From the NCBI GenBank assembly GCA_035461385.1, contig DATHVI010000136.1, positions 1-52,725 of the forward strand: a DNA stretch of 52,725 bases, given 5' to 3'. Below, in pieces: positions 32,466 through 40,835 of the stretch. A program made the position numbers and the translations under genes. The notes below the pieces were generated by a model, which did not search any database, was not told the DNA's origin, and saw nothing but the letters and a program-made list of their open reading frames with translations. Source of the stretch: DATHVI01 sp035461385. Lineage in GTDB: Bacteria; Actinomycetota; Thermoleophilia; Solirubrobacterales; 70-9. Positions within the stretch are counted from its first letter, which is position 1. Each line of letters opens with the position of its first letter.

Positions 32466-32987
32466 TCAGATCTTCTTCACCTGGTCGTAGCCGACCTCGA
32501 CCGGGGTCTCGCGGCCGAAGATCGAGACCAGGACCTTGAGCTTCGCGGCGTCCTCGTTGATCTCCGCGATCTCGCCCGAGAAATCCGAAAGCGGTCCGGA
32601 AATCACCTTCACCGACTCCCCGACCTGGAACTGGGCGTGGGTGCGAGGGCGCTCGGCGGTCTCGCGGTGCAGCAGGCGGTCGACCTCGGGCTGGGAGAGC
32701 GGGATCGGCTTGTTGCGCGACCCGACGAAGCCGGTCACGCCGGGCGTGTTCTTGACCAGGTTCCACGCGTCGTCGGTCATCTCCATGTTGACCAGCACGT
32801 AGCCCGGCATCGTCGTGCGGTCCTTGTCCTCGCGCTTGCCGTCCTTGAGCTCGCTCACCGTCTCGGTCGGGACGACGACCTGGCGGACACGGTTGCGCGC
32901 CCCGATCGTCTCGATCCGGTGCTCGAGGTTGGCCTTGACCTTGTTCTCGTGTCCCGAGTAGGTGTTGATGACGTACCAGCGAAACAT
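32466..32987 (-). CDS. nusG: Transcription termination/antitermination factor NusG
   Basis: 173 residues: NGN domain (MFRWYVINTYSGHENKVKANLEHRIE) and C-terminal KOW (VGESVKVISGPLSDFSGEIAEINEDAAKLKVLVSIFGRETPVEV). It binds RNA polymerase and couples it to S10 or Rho. It is 36 nt after secE. The usual rplK neighbour is missing from directly downstream. Confidence 0.97.
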   Translation of the reverse strand: MFRWYVINTYSGHENKVKANLEHRIETIGARNRVRQVVVPTETVSELKDGKREDKDRTTMPGYVLVNMEMTDDAWNLVKNTPGVTGFVGSRNKPIPLSQPEVDRLLHRETAERPRTHAQFQVGESVKVISGPLSDFSGEIAEINEDAAKLKVLVSIFGRETPVEVGYDQVKKI

Positions 32988-33023
32988 CGAAGCTCTTCCT
33001 GTAGCGGGCTTTGCGGTTTGGGC

Positions 33024-33578
33024 TCAGAGGAGCTGCTGCACGAACCAGTTGAAGACCACGTCCAGCGCCCCGAGGTAGGCGGCGAGAATGGCGATGAAGA
33101 CGAGGGTCACTGCCGAAGCCTGGATCAGGTGCGCGCGGTCGGGCCACTGCACCCGGCGAAGCTCGGCGATGACCTGGCTGAAGAACGCGAGCACTCCGCT
33201 GCGACGGCGGCGCTCTGCCGGCTCCTCCTTCGGCTTGCGGCGCTGCTCGGACTCCTTCGCCCGCCGGCGGCGCTCGCGCTCGGCGCGCTTTCGCTCGCGG
33301 CGGGAGACCTGCTGCTCGGCCGGGGCGCCGACGTCGGCGCGCGACGGCGCCGGCGCGGCGGGCGTCGTCTGAGCCGGGGCGCCGTCGCCCTCGAGGGGGG
33401 CGTCGCGGAGGGCGTCGAGGTCGACGCCCTGCTCGGCGAGCTCCGCCTCGACCACGTCGGCGCTCTCGGGGACCTGCGTGTCGTGCTGGGCCTGCGTCGA
33501 GTCGGGGCGCTGCTCCTGGCGCCCCTGCTGCTGACGGCGGCGCTTCTCGGCCTTGCGCTGTGCGCGTGACTTCGCCAT
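33024..33578 (-). CDS. secE: SecE preprotein translocase subunit with long N-terminal extension
   Basis: 184 residues. The functional SecE part is C-terminal: SGVLAFFSQVIAELRRVQWPDR amphipathic segment and one membrane helix (about 153-175). The first 125 or so residues are a charged Gln/Arg/Glu-rich extension, much longer than the usual actinobacterial form. It stabilises SecY in the translocon. Located between rpmG (26 nt) and nusG (36 nt). Confidence 0.93.
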   Translation of the reverse strand: MAKSRAQRKAEKRRRQQQGRQEQRPDSTQAQHDTQVPESADVVEAELAEQGVDLDALRDAPLEGDGAPAQTTPAAPAPSRADVGAPAEQQVSRRERKRAERERRRRAKESEQRRKPKEEPAERRRRSGVLAFFSQVIAELRRVQWPDRAHLIQASAVTLVFIAILAAYLGALDVVFNWFVQQLL

Positions 33579-33605
33579 TCGATCAAACCTGCGGCGGCGT
33601 GCCCG

Positions 33606-33770
33606 CTACCTCGTCTCCTTGTGCGGCGTGTGGCGCCCGCACCAGCGGCAGTACTTGCGCAGCTCGATCCGGTCCGGCGTGTTCCGGCGCGACTTGTTGC
33701 TCTGGTAGTTGCGACGCTTGCACTCTTCGCAGGCGAGCGTCACAGCGATTCGTACGTCTCCGCGAGCCAT
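33606..33770 (-). CDS. rpmG: 50S ribosomal protein L33, zinc-binding type
   Basis: 54 residues beginning MARGDVRIAVTLACEECKRR, with zinc-ribbon cysteines C14/C17 and C41/C44 and the end GRHTPHKETR. GAGGAG lies just upstream of the ATG at 33770. It is the first gene of the rpmG-secE-nusG unit, the standard actinobacterial arrangement. Confidence 0.95.
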   Translation of the reverse strand: MARGDVRIAVTLACEECKRRNYQSNKSRRNTPDRIELRKYCRWCGRHTPHKETR

Positions 33771-33828
33771 CTGCTCCTCTTCGAATCTCTGGGCCCAGAG
33801 GGCTGCGGCGGTCGGCGCCCGGGCCCGA

Positions 33829-33874
33829 CAAAAAAACGACCTCGGCGCGAGGGCGCGAGGGTGAGCGAAGGATA
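33829..33874 (-). promoter_or_regulatory. Promoter and T-run leader of rpmG-secE-nusG
   Basis: TATCCT (33874-33869) is the best -10 in the gap; no good -35 at 17 nt. The predicted leader contains T7 (33836-33830) after a weak CCTCG/CGAGG stem, which could attenuate transcription. Nothing else is evident in 33771-33956. Confidence 0.35.
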
Positions 33875-33956
33875 GCGCGCGCGCTCTGGCGGTTGGTGCT
33901 CGATCACCACACCGAGACCCCCAAGAGCCGGAAGTCCACGCGCGGCTACCCCGATG

Positions 33957-33962
33957 TAACCT
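33957..33962 (+). promoter_or_regulatory. -10 box for the repeat-containing exported protein gene
   Basis: TAACCT, 8 nt before the GTG at 33971; leaderless arrangement. Confidence 0.5.
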
Positions 33963-33970
33963 GACCGGCG

Positions 33971-34849
33971 GTGGAGGGACCGCTCAGAGTCACCGGACGG
34001 CGCCTGGTGCTGGTTGCGTCGCTGATCGCCGCGACCGGGGGTTTCACGCTCGCGGCCGTGCTCGCGAGCGCCGCGCTCAAGCCGACGAAGGCGTCAGTCG
34101 AGGTCAGCCCCCGGCAGCTCGCCGGAGCGGTCGCCAAGTGCCGTAAGGGACAGCGGGTGGTCTCGGCAGGCTTCTCGTCGCCCAACTTCGACCGCAACTT
34201 CGATCAGGCATCGATCTTCCCGGTCCGCTTGCAGCGGGCCTCGGAGCGCCGTCTCCGGGCTCGCGCGTTCAACTTCGGCGCCGAAGCACCGGGAACGTTC
34301 AACGTCCACGCCTACTGCGGCAAGCGCAAGCTCGGCATCAGCATCGCCGCGAAGCGAAGCGCGCCGGTGCCCTCCGAGTTCGTCGCCAGCCGTTCGGCGA
34401 CCGCGCGTTGCCCGGCCGGCGCCACCGCGATCGCCGGTGGCTTCCGGATGGGATTCGGCGCCGGCCCCGATTCGCCGCGGCTCGTGCCGCACATCTCGCG
34501 TCGCACGGGTGAGCGGCGGTGGACGGTCGCGGCGGCCAACGACGGCGACGCGCCCGGCCGGTTCGACACGTTCGCAATCTGCGCGAAGCGTGCCCCGAGG
34601 CTGATCCAGGCCTCGCGGACGAAGTCGCTCGCCGCCGGGGCCACCGGTGCTGTCAGCGCCGCGTGCAGGCGCGGGACGGAGGCGGTCTCGGGTGGATTCA
34701 GGAGCCCGCTCAGAGCCGTCGACTCCTCGGCCGCGGGTTCGTTCCCGTTCACGTCGCGACGCGCCAAGTCGCGCCGGTGGCGGGGGGCGTATTACGCCAC
34801 CGAGGGCGGGCCCAGCAAGGCGACGACGATCGTCTACTGCGCGGCCTGA
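33971..34849 (+). CDS. Exported protein with three internal repeats (unknown family)
   Basis: 292 residues. Residues about 10-36 form a signal peptide or anchor (RRLVLVASLIAATGGFTLAAVLASAAL). The rest is three degenerate repeats of about 75 residues (about 55-120, 142-208, 229-292). Each starts with a Cys then G...VSAGF/AIAGGF/AVSGGF, has a central RR(L/W) strand, and ends with a second Cys (AYCGK, AICAK, VYCAA). The paired cysteines suggest one disulfide per repeat in an extracytoplasmic beta fold. No family recognised. Confidence 0.75.
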   Translation: MEGPLRVTGRRLVLVASLIAATGGFTLAAVLASAALKPTKASVEVSPRQLAGAVAKCRKGQRVVSAGFSSPNFDRNFDQASIFPVRLQRASERRLRARAFNFGAEAPGTFNVHAYCGKRKLGISIAAKRSAPVPSEFVASRSATARCPAGATAIAGGFRMGFGAGPDSPRLVPHISRRTGERRWTVAAANDGDAPGRFDTFAICAKRAPRLIQASRTKSLAAGATGAVSAACRRGTEAVSGGFRSPLRAVDSSAAGSFPFTSRRAKSRRWRGAYYATEGGPSKATTIVYCAA

Positions 34850-34887
34850 GCGCGGTCGGGGCCGGCCATCCCTCGTCGGCGCGGGGC

Positions 34888-36030
34888 TCAGAGCCCGAGC
34901 GTCTTGGCGATGATGTTGCGCTGGATCTCCGACGTGCCGCCATAGATCGTCGAGACCAGGGTCGCGCGGACGAGCCGCTCCATGTCGTACTCCGACGAGT
35001 AGCCGTAGCCACCCATCATCTGCATCCCCTCGAGCGCCGCCTTCTTCGCCGTCTCGGTGACGAACAGCTTCACCATCGACGCCTCGCGCGGCAGCATCCG
35101 GTCGGGGTCCGCATCGACCTCGGTCGCGACCCAGTAGGTCATCAGCCGCGCCGCCTCGAGCTCGGTCGCGAGGTCGGCGAGCCGATGCTGAAGCGCCTGG
35201 AACGAGCCGATCGGCCGGCCGAACTGGCGCCGCTCCTTGACATACGCGAGCGCGTCGTCGAGGGCCCGCTCGCCGATCCCGAGCATCGTCGCGGCGAGGA
35301 TCAGCCGCTCGACGTTGAGCCCGGCCATGAGCTGGGTCCAGCCGGCATCGACCTCGCCGAGGACGGTGGAATCCGAAACGGCGCAGTCGGTGAAGTAGAG
35401 GTAGTTGGTCTCACGGCCACCGAGCGTGTCGATCGGCTTGACCTCCATCCCATCCGCGCCCGCGGGCACGAAGAGCATCGTCAAGCCCTCGTGCTTGGAG
35501 TCGGTCCGCGTCGTCCGGCAGACGACGAGGACGTGGTCGGAGATGTGGGCGTTCGAGCAGAAGACCTTCTGACCGTTGAGCACGAAGCCGCCGTCGACGC
35601 GCTCGGCGGCTGTCGTCAGCGAGCCGACATCGGATCCGGCCTCGGGCTCGGTCATCGCGATCGCCTCGACCGAACCCGAGGCGATCCCGCCGAGGATCCC
35701 GCGCTTCTGCTCCTCGGTCCCGAACCGCTGCGTCGCCCCGGCGACGATCAGCGTCGTCGCGTAGCCGTTGATCGGCGCCAGCCCGCGCGAGGTCTCCTCC
35801 ATGAACAGGCAGGCGTCGACCATCCCACCGCCCGAGCCGCCGTATTCCTCGTCGATCGACACCCCGAGCCAGCCGAGCTCGGCGAGCTTTCCGTAGATCT
35901 CGGCCGAGTGGAGCTCGGTGTACCCCCTGGTCAGCCGCTCGCGCTGCTCCGTCGTCCCGCATTCGCGGCGGCAGAAGTCGCGGATCGCCTCGACGAAGTC
36001 GCGCTGCTCGTCGGTGAGGGAGAAGTCCAC
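34888..36030 (-). CDS. Acyl-CoA dehydrogenase
   Basis: 380 residues, full length, with the family motifs AIAMTEPEAGSD (FAD/substrate loop), VKERRQFGRPIGSFQALQHRLADL, and the C-terminal GGYGYSSEYDMERLVRATLVSTIYGGTSEIQRNIIAK. It would oxidise an acyl-CoA to the 2-enoyl-CoA and reduce an electron-transfer flavoprotein. Substrate unknown. GTG start at 36030 with TAGGGT (36044-36039) 8 nt upstream, a leaderless arrangement. No beta-oxidation partners next to it. Confidence 0.93.
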   Translation of the reverse strand: MDFSLTDEQRDFVEAIRDFCRRECGTTEQRERLTRGYTELHSAEIYGKLAELGWLGVSIDEEYGGSGGGMVDACLFMEETSRGLAPINGYATTLIVAGATQRFGTEEQKRGILGGIASGSVEAIAMTEPEAGSDVGSLTTAAERVDGGFVLNGQKVFCSNAHISDHVLVVCRTTRTDSKHEGLTMLFVPAGADGMEVKPIDTLGGRETNYLYFTDCAVSDSTVLGEVDAGWTQLMAGLNVERLILAATMLGIGERALDDALAYVKERRQFGRPIGSFQALQHRLADLATELEAARLMTYWVATEVDADPDRMLPREASMVKLFVTETAKKAALEGMQMMGGYGYSSEYDMERLVRATLVSTIYGGTSEIQRNIIAKTLGL

Positions 36031-36038
36031 CCCGCAGA

Positions 36039-36044
36039 ACCCTA
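36039..36044 (-). promoter_or_regulatory. -10 box for the acyl-CoA dehydrogenase gene
   Basis: TAGGGT on the minus strand, 8 nt before the GTG start. Confidence 0.5.
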
Positions 36045-36100
36045 CCGCCGGGTCTGTGGAGAGCTAAGCGGCCGCGGCCCGCGAGACGCTCACGCGACGA

Positions 36101-36173
36101 AGCCCGGAGCCGGACTCGAACCGGCGACCCCCTCCTTACCATGGAGGTGCTCTACCGACTGAGCTATCCGGGC
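36101..36173 (-). tRNA. tRNA-Thr (anticodon GGT)
   Basis: 73 nt. Acceptor GCCCGGA/TCCGGGC, D-arm GCTC...GAGC, anticodon stem CCTCC/GGAGG with loop ATGGTAA (GGT), T-arm GCCGG-TTCGAGT-CCGGC, discriminator T. CCA is not encoded. It lies just downstream of the threonine aldolase gene. Confidence 0.95.
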
Positions 36174-36185
36174 GCGTCCCTGAGC

Positions 36186-37319
36186 CTAGCGCGTGCCGGC
36201 GGCCTCGACAGCGTCGCGCGCGGCGGCGGCGAACGCGTCGACGTCCTCGGGCCGGGTGTCCCAGGCGCACATCCAGCGGACCACCTCCGGCCGGTCCGGG
36301 TCGTCGGAGCGGATGTAGCCCTCGACGTGCTCGTCCCAGACGTAGAAGGGCTGCTCCGACGGCCACGCGGCGAGCAGGCGGTCGATCGCGGCGCGGGGGA
36401 AGCGGGCGAAGATCGCGTTCGACTCGACCGGGTGGACGATCTCGATTCCGTCGATCGCGGAGACCGCGTCGGCGAGGCGTGTCGCCATCGCGTTCGCGTG
36501 GGCGGCGTTTCGCAGCCAGAGGTCGCCCTCGAGCAGGGCCTCGAACTGGGCCGCGAGGTAGCGGGACTTCGACGCGAGCTGGCCGAGCTGCTTGCGGACG
36601 AACTCGAAGCCGTCGCCGAGCTCGGGGCGCACGAAGACGACGGCGTCGCCGAACATGAGGCCGTTCTTGGTGCCTCCGAACGAGACGAGATCGACGCCGG
36701 CTTCGGTGGTGATCTCGGCCAGCGACGCGTCGAGCCGGGCGGCGGCGTTGGCGAGCCGGGCGCCGTCGACGTGGAGCAGCATCCCGCGCTCGGCCGCAGC
36801 GTCGGCGATCGCCCTCGTCTCGGCGGCGGTGTAGACGGTGCCGAGCTCGGTCGCCTGGGTGATCGAGACGACGCGCGGCTGGGCGAAGTGGTCGTCGCCG
36901 CGGCGGCTCTCCCAGCGAGCGACGTCGGCGGGTGCGAGCTTGCCGTCGTCGGTCGCAACCGTGAGCAGCTTGGCGCCGGCGATCCGCTCCGGGGCGCCGC
37001 ACTCGTCGACGTGCATGTGCGCGGTCGCGGCGCAGATCACCGACTCGAAGCCGCGGGTAACGGCGTCGATCGAGGTGACGTTGGCGCCGCTGCCGTTGAA
37101 GACGAGGTACGCCTCGGCGTCGGTCCCGAAGTGGCGGCGGAAGGCCTGCCGCGCGCGCTCGGTCCAGCGGTCAGCGCCGTAGGCGGGGGCGTGACCCTCG
37201 TTCGCGGCGGCGATCGCCGCAAGCACGTCGGGATGGACGGCGGCGTGGTTGTCGGACGCGAACCCGCGGCGAGCGTCGCTCGCCGCCGGGGCGCCTCCCG
37301 CTGCCGCGGACTCGCTCAC
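36186..37319 (-). CDS. Threonine aldolase / beta-eliminating lyase family (PLP)
   Basis: 377 residues, fold-type I PLP enzyme. ASDNHAAVHPDV start, GSGANV cofactor loop, HVDGARLANAA Asp/His region, and PLP lysine K218 in SFGGTKNGLMFGDAVVF, the low-specificity threonine aldolase pattern. It would cleave threonine or a related beta-hydroxy amino acid to glycine plus an aldehyde. GTG start overlaps the SDR stop (GTGA), so the two are co-translated. Confidence 0.9.
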   Translation of the reverse strand: MSESAAAGGAPAASDARRGFASDNHAAVHPDVLAAIAAANEGHAPAYGADRWTERARQAFRRHFGTDAEAYLVFNGSGANVTSIDAVTRGFESVICAATAHMHVDECGAPERIAGAKLLTVATDDGKLAPADVARWESRRGDDHFAQPRVVSITQATELGTVYTAAETRAIADAAAERGMLLHVDGARLANAAARLDASLAEITTEAGVDLVSFGGTKNGLMFGDAVVFVRPELGDGFEFVRKQLGQLASKSRYLAAQFEALLEGDLWLRNAAHANAMATRLADAVSAIDGIEIVHPVESNAIFARFPRAAIDRLLAAWPSEQPFYVWDEHVEGYIRSDDPDRPEVVRWMCAWDTRPEDVDAFAAAARDAVEAAGTR

Positions 37320-38032
37320 GGGTGGAGCGGCAGGCGCTTGCCGTTCATCCGCGCGCCGGCGTCCGAGCAGACGAACTCGATCGCCGCGGCGATGTCCTCG
37401 GCGGGGGTGAAGGTCTTGAATGGCTTGTCAGGGTTCTGCGCGCGCATCTGCGGAGTGAGGATGGCGTTGACGACGACGACGTTCGCGGTCGCCGCCGAGC
37501 CGGTGTCGCGGAACGACGCCGCGAGCGCGAGCGTCCACGCCTCGGCGGCCGCCTTCGCCGCGGCGTAGGAGGCATTGGTCCCGTCGGGATTCCCCGCCTG
37601 CGCGGAGGAGACGAGGACGAAGCGCCCGCGCTCGCTCGCCGCGAGGTGCGAGTAGAAGCCGCGGCTTGCGTGCTGGACGGTGCGCACGAGGAGATCGTGG
37701 AGCCAGTCGTAGTCGCTCAGCGGCGTCTCGGTGATCGGGTCGCCGCCTCGCCAGCCGCCGACGAGGTGGACGAGGCCGTCGACGCGACCGAAGCGGTTGG
37801 CGATCTCGCTTGCCCACCGTCCCGCGGCGTCGGGGTCGAGGAGGTCGACCACTCGGGTGTCGAGGCGCTCGCCGTCCAGCCCGAGGTCGGCGGTCAGCGA
37901 GTCGAGACGCTCCGCGGCGACGTCGGTGCAGGCGAGGGTGGCGCCGGCGTCGGCGAGGCGGCTGCAGACCAACGGCCCGAGACCGCCGGCGGCGCCGGCG
38001 ATCGCGATCACCCGGTCGGAGAGATCGGTCAT
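37316..38032 (-). CDS. Short-chain dehydrogenase/reductase
   Basis: 238 residues. Rossmann motif AGAAGGLG near the N-terminus, catalytic Ser in VLVSSAQAG and YxxxK in ASYAAAKAAAEAW. It would act on an alcohol or ketone with NAD(P). Overlap with the aldolase gene suggests a shared pathway. TAGGCT 9 nt upstream of the ATG indicates a promoter of its own despite lying 61 nt after the next minus-strand gene. Confidence 0.9.
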   Translation of the reverse strand: MTDLSDRVIAIAGAAGGLGPLVCSRLADAGATLACTDVAAERLDSLTADLGLDGERLDTRVVDLLDPDAAGRWASEIANRFGRVDGLVHLVGGWRGGDPITETPLSDYDWLHDLLVRTVQHASRGFYSHLAASERGRFVLVSSAQAGNPDGTNASYAAAKAAAEAWTLALAASFRDTGSAATANVVVVNAILTPQMRAQNPDKPFKTFTPAEDIAAAIEFVCSDAGARMNGKRLPLHP

Positions 38033-38041
38033 CGGTGAGGC

Positions 38042-38047
38042 AGCCTA
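38042..38047 (-). promoter_or_regulatory. -10 box for the SDR-aldolase pair
   Basis: TAGGCT, 9 nt before the SDR ATG. Confidence 0.45.
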
Positions 38048-38093
38048 GCCCCGATCGCGTCGCCTGGGTCCGACGCGGAGCGGCGAGCCGCCG

Positions 38094-40226
38094 TCAAGCG
38101 GCCTCGGGGGTCGCCAAGCCGTCGCGCGGGCCGGCCAGCACCGGCTCGAGCTTCGGCTTGAGCTGGGCGTAGAAGAGGCTGAGCGGGAACTCGTCGTCGC
38201 GGACGAGGTCGACGAGCTGCTTCGGCTCCGGGACCTCGGGCAGCTCGCGCCGGTCTGCCGCCCAGACCGAGCTCTCGGCCGGGGGGACGTACTCGGAGAC
38301 GAGGTCGTGGGCGGCGATCCACTGCGAGAGCTTCGGGCGGTCGATCCCCGTGTGGTAGAGGTCGTGGACGCGGACGCGGAGCGCGGCGACGCCGTCGGCG
38401 ACGCGCGGCCAGTCGACCGTCAGCCGGTTGTCGGTCCAGTGCACGTAGCCCTCGCGATGGAGGAACGCGAACAGGAGCTGGCCGCCGAGGCCGTCGTAGT
38501 TGCGCACCCGCGAGCCGGTGAGCGGGAACCGGAACAGGCGGTCGAAGAGGATCGCGTACTGGACGTGGCGGGCGAAGGCGAAGCCCTCGCGCTCGAGCTC
38601 GACCGCCTCGCCGAACGCGGTCAGGTCGCAGCGGAGCTCCTCGAGCGCGTACATCCAGTACGGGCTTCGCTGGCGGATCATGAACGGGTCGAAGGGCAGA
38701 TCGCCGCGCATGTGGGTGCGGTCGTGGACCAGGTCCCAGAGGATGTAGGCGTCCTCGGAGAGCCGCGGCGAGGAGAGCAGGCAGGCGGCGTCCGGCGGCA
38801 GGTTGAGGCGGAGGATCTCGGCGGCGGCGCCGGCGACCCGGCGCAAGCGCTCGGCCTCGCGGTCGCAGAAGATCGCCCCGAAGTGGCTCGGCGGGCGCTC
38901 GGCGGTCGAGAAGGTCTCCGGGAAGAGCACCGCGCACTCGGACTCGTAGCCGGAGGTGTAGTCGACGAGCTTGACGGGGAGGAACTTCGGGTTCTCGTAG
39001 CGGGTCCGCTCGAGCTCGGCGACCCATTCCGGCCACGGGACGCGGACCCACAGAGCCTCGAAGCAGGTGTCGCGGGATGCGTTCTGCTTGTACATCGGCA
39101 TCAGGCAGAGGTGCTCGACGCCGTCGCGGCGATCGCGCTCGGGCCGGAACGCATCGGTCGAGCGATCGAAGGCGGGCCGCGCAAAGCCGGCCTCGACCCA
39201 CCCGGCGAGGTCGGAACGCACGGCGTCGAGGTAGTCGTGCTGGTGGGGGAATCGAGGAGCGAGCGCGGCGAGCGAGGCATCGATCTCGCCGACCAGCCCG
39301 CGGAGGCGATCGGGATCGTGCTCGGCGGTGTCGACCGAGCCGTCGGGGCGCTGGCGGGACCGCAGCTCCTCGGTCGCGCGCTTGAGCGTCGCCGACGCCG
39401 GGTCGGCCGTCGCCTCGGAGGAGGGCCGCGCCGGCTCGGCCGCGAACGCGGGGCGGGCGGCCCAATGGAGGAGGTTGAGCCACAGCGCCTCGTGGTCGAG
39501 GTCGCCGATGCAGTCATCACCGAAGAGGTCGGAGTCGGCGAGGACGGCGACGTGGCCCGCGCCGTGGCCGGCGACGGCGGCGAGCGGAGCCCCGGGGGCC
39601 GACGACGACGGGTGGGCACGGGCGACGACGCGGGCGCCGTTGCGGAGCGCGAGCGTCCCGGCGCGGTAGAAGCAGGCGGCCTCAACCCCGACGAGCAGGT
39701 CGGTGTCCGGGCCCTCGCCCGTGCCGATCGGCTCGGGGGCGGTGAGGTCTGCGAGGACCCACGAGGGAGCGTCGCGGTGATGGCGCTCGTAGTCCTGGAT
39801 CGTGTCGTTCTCGACCCGGATGCCGAACCGGCCGAGAAGCTCGTTGAGGTTGTTGCCGTACTTGTCGTGCTCGGTCTCGGCGAGGACGACGAGGCCGCCG
39901 CCGGCGTCGACGAACGCCTCGATCGCATCGAGCTCCTCGGGCGTGAGCCGGGGCGACCCACCGTCGACCGTCGCCTCCCACTTCGGGTCGGACGGGTGCG
40001 CGATGACGAGGACCGAGGCGCCCGCGAGGGCGCCGGCGTCGAGCGGGCCGCGCTCGTGGACGGCGACCTCGAAATCGTGCTCGGCGAGGGCCGCGGCGGC
40101 GCGGGCGAGCGATGCGTCGGCCGGGTGGGCGGGCTGGATCGCGGCGGCGACGTCGGGGCGGATCGTCCACGCCTCCGAGTGCGATTCGTCGAAGACGACG
40201 CGGGCGAGCGGTGCGCGGGAGGGCAT
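38094..40226 (-). CDS. Large uncharacterised protein (resembles DUF6421), possible metal site
   Basis: 710 residues. Residues about 8-250 look like a class-I-amidotransferase-like fold (LVIAHPSDPKWEA, FVDAGGGLVVLAE). Residues about 270-700 resemble, from memory, DUF6421 proteins of actinobacteria. A H501-DRT-H505 motif followed by E529-E530-LRC-D534 could bind a metal. TACCGT 6 nt before the ATG fits a leaderless promoter. Neighbours (SDR, aldolase, divergent Lrp) suggest an amino-acid-linked pathway. Function unknown. Confidence 0.7.
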   Translation of the reverse strand: MPSRAPLARVVFDESHSEAWTIRPDVAAAIQPAHPADASLARAAAALAEHDFEVAVHERGPLDAGALAGASVLVIAHPSDPKWEATVDGGSPRLTPEELDAIEAFVDAGGGLVVLAETEHDKYGNNLNELLGRFGIRVENDTIQDYERHHRDAPSWVLADLTAPEPIGTGEGPDTDLLVGVEAACFYRAGTLALRNGARVVARAHPSSSAPGAPLAAVAGHGAGHVAVLADSDLFGDDCIGDLDHEALWLNLLHWAARPAFAAEPARPSSEATADPASATLKRATEELRSRQRPDGSVDTAEHDPDRLRGLVGEIDASLAALAPRFPHQHDYLDAVRSDLAGWVEAGFARPAFDRSTDAFRPERDRRDGVEHLCLMPMYKQNASRDTCFEALWVRVPWPEWVAELERTRYENPKFLPVKLVDYTSGYESECAVLFPETFSTAERPPSHFGAIFCDREAERLRRVAGAAAEILRLNLPPDAACLLSSPRLSEDAYILWDLVHDRTHMRGDLPFDPFMIRQRSPYWMYALEELRCDLTAFGEAVELEREGFAFARHVQYAILFDRLFRFPLTGSRVRNYDGLGGQLLFAFLHREGYVHWTDNRLTVDWPRVADGVAALRVRVHDLYHTGIDRPKLSQWIAAHDLVSEYVPPAESSVWAADRRELPEVPEPKQLVDLVRDDEFPLSLFYAQLKPKLEPVLAGPRDGLATPEAA

Positions 40227-40232
40227 GGATCA

Positions 40233-40238
40233 ACGGTA
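40233..40238 (-). promoter_or_regulatory. -10 box for the DUF6421-like gene
   Basis: TACCGT on the minus strand, 6 nt before the ATG at 40226. Confidence 0.45.
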
Positions 40239-40274
40239 GAGGCGGGGCTGGACGGCGTCAATGGTGACGATTGC

Positions 40275-40286
40275 ACGCACATGCGT
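40275..40286. promoter_or_regulatory. Palindrome in the DUF6421-like/Lrp intergenic region
   Basis: ACGCA-CA-TGCGT in the 73-nt divergent gap, a plausible site for the adjacent Lrp/AsnC protein controlling both genes. Confidence 0.4.
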
Positions 40287-40299
40287 AAGAATCCTGCGA

Positions 40300-40740
40300 A
40301 TGGACGCCACTGATCGAAGGATTCTGTCGCTGCTTGTCGAGGACGGGCGGCGCACCTACGACGACATCGCCGGCCAGGTGCGGCTGTCCCCGCCGTCGGT
40401 GAAGCGGCGGATCGACCGGCTGCGGGCGAGCGGCGCGCTGCGCGGATTCACCGCAGTAGTCGACCATGCCGCCCTCGGCTGGGGGACGGAGGCGCTGGTC
40501 GAGCTGTTCTACCGGCCCGGGACGACGCTCGACGAGGTCGCGCGCACGCTCGGGGGGCATCCCGAGGTCGTCGAGGCGTGGAGCGTCACCGGCGAGGCCG
40601 ACGCGATCGCCCGGGTGCGGACCGAGGACAACGCCGACCTCGAGCGCCTGATCGTCGACCTCCAGCGGAACGGCCTCGTCGCCCGGACCCGCTCGCAGGT
40701 GGTGCTGTCGCGGCTCGTCCACCACGGGCCGGCGGGGTAG
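40300..40740 (+). CDS. Lrp/AsnC family transcriptional regulator
   Basis: 146 residues from ATG 40300 (MDATDRRILSLLVEDGRRTYDDIAGQVRLSPPSVKRRIDRL), an N-terminal winged helix-turn-helix followed by the RAM effector domain (about 65-140). Such proteins sense amino acids. It is divergent from the large DUF gene and probably controls that module. An upstream in-frame ATG at 40261 is less likely because it adds residues outside the family start. Confidence 0.92.
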   Translation: MDATDRRILSLLVEDGRRTYDDIAGQVRLSPPSVKRRIDRLRASGALRGFTAVVDHAALGWGTEALVELFYRPGTTLDEVARTLGGHPEVVEAWSVTGEADAIARVRTEDNADLERLIVDLQRNGLVARTRSQVVLSRLVHHGPAG

Positions 40741-40775
40741 GTAGATGCAACGCTGCCGGGTCGAAAGGATGTCAA

Positions 40776-40822
40776 GTTCGCAAGGCCCACTCATCAAGCC
40801 CAGATTGCGTCCGCTTGCGAAC
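40776..40822. repeat. Inverted repeat upstream of the nuclease gene
   Basis: GTTCGCAAG (40776-40784) and CTTGCGAAC (40814-40822), a perfect 9-bp inverted repeat whose right arm runs into the LexA-like box. Confidence 0.65.
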
Positions 40823-40831
40823 GTACGTTCT
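40818..40831 (+). promoter_or_regulatory. LexA (SOS) box
   Basis: CGAACGTACGTTCT contains the 12-bp palindrome GAACGTACGTTC and fits the Gram-positive/actinobacterial LexA consensus CGAAC-N4-GTTYG at all but the last base. It ends 4 nt before the ATG of the nuclease gene, where LexA would block initiation. Confidence 0.75.
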
Positions 40832-40835
40832 GGTT

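Noticed and set aside
33771..33956. A tRNA upstream of rpmG, as seen in some actinobacteria
   Set aside because: No cloverleaf or T-loop motif could be found.
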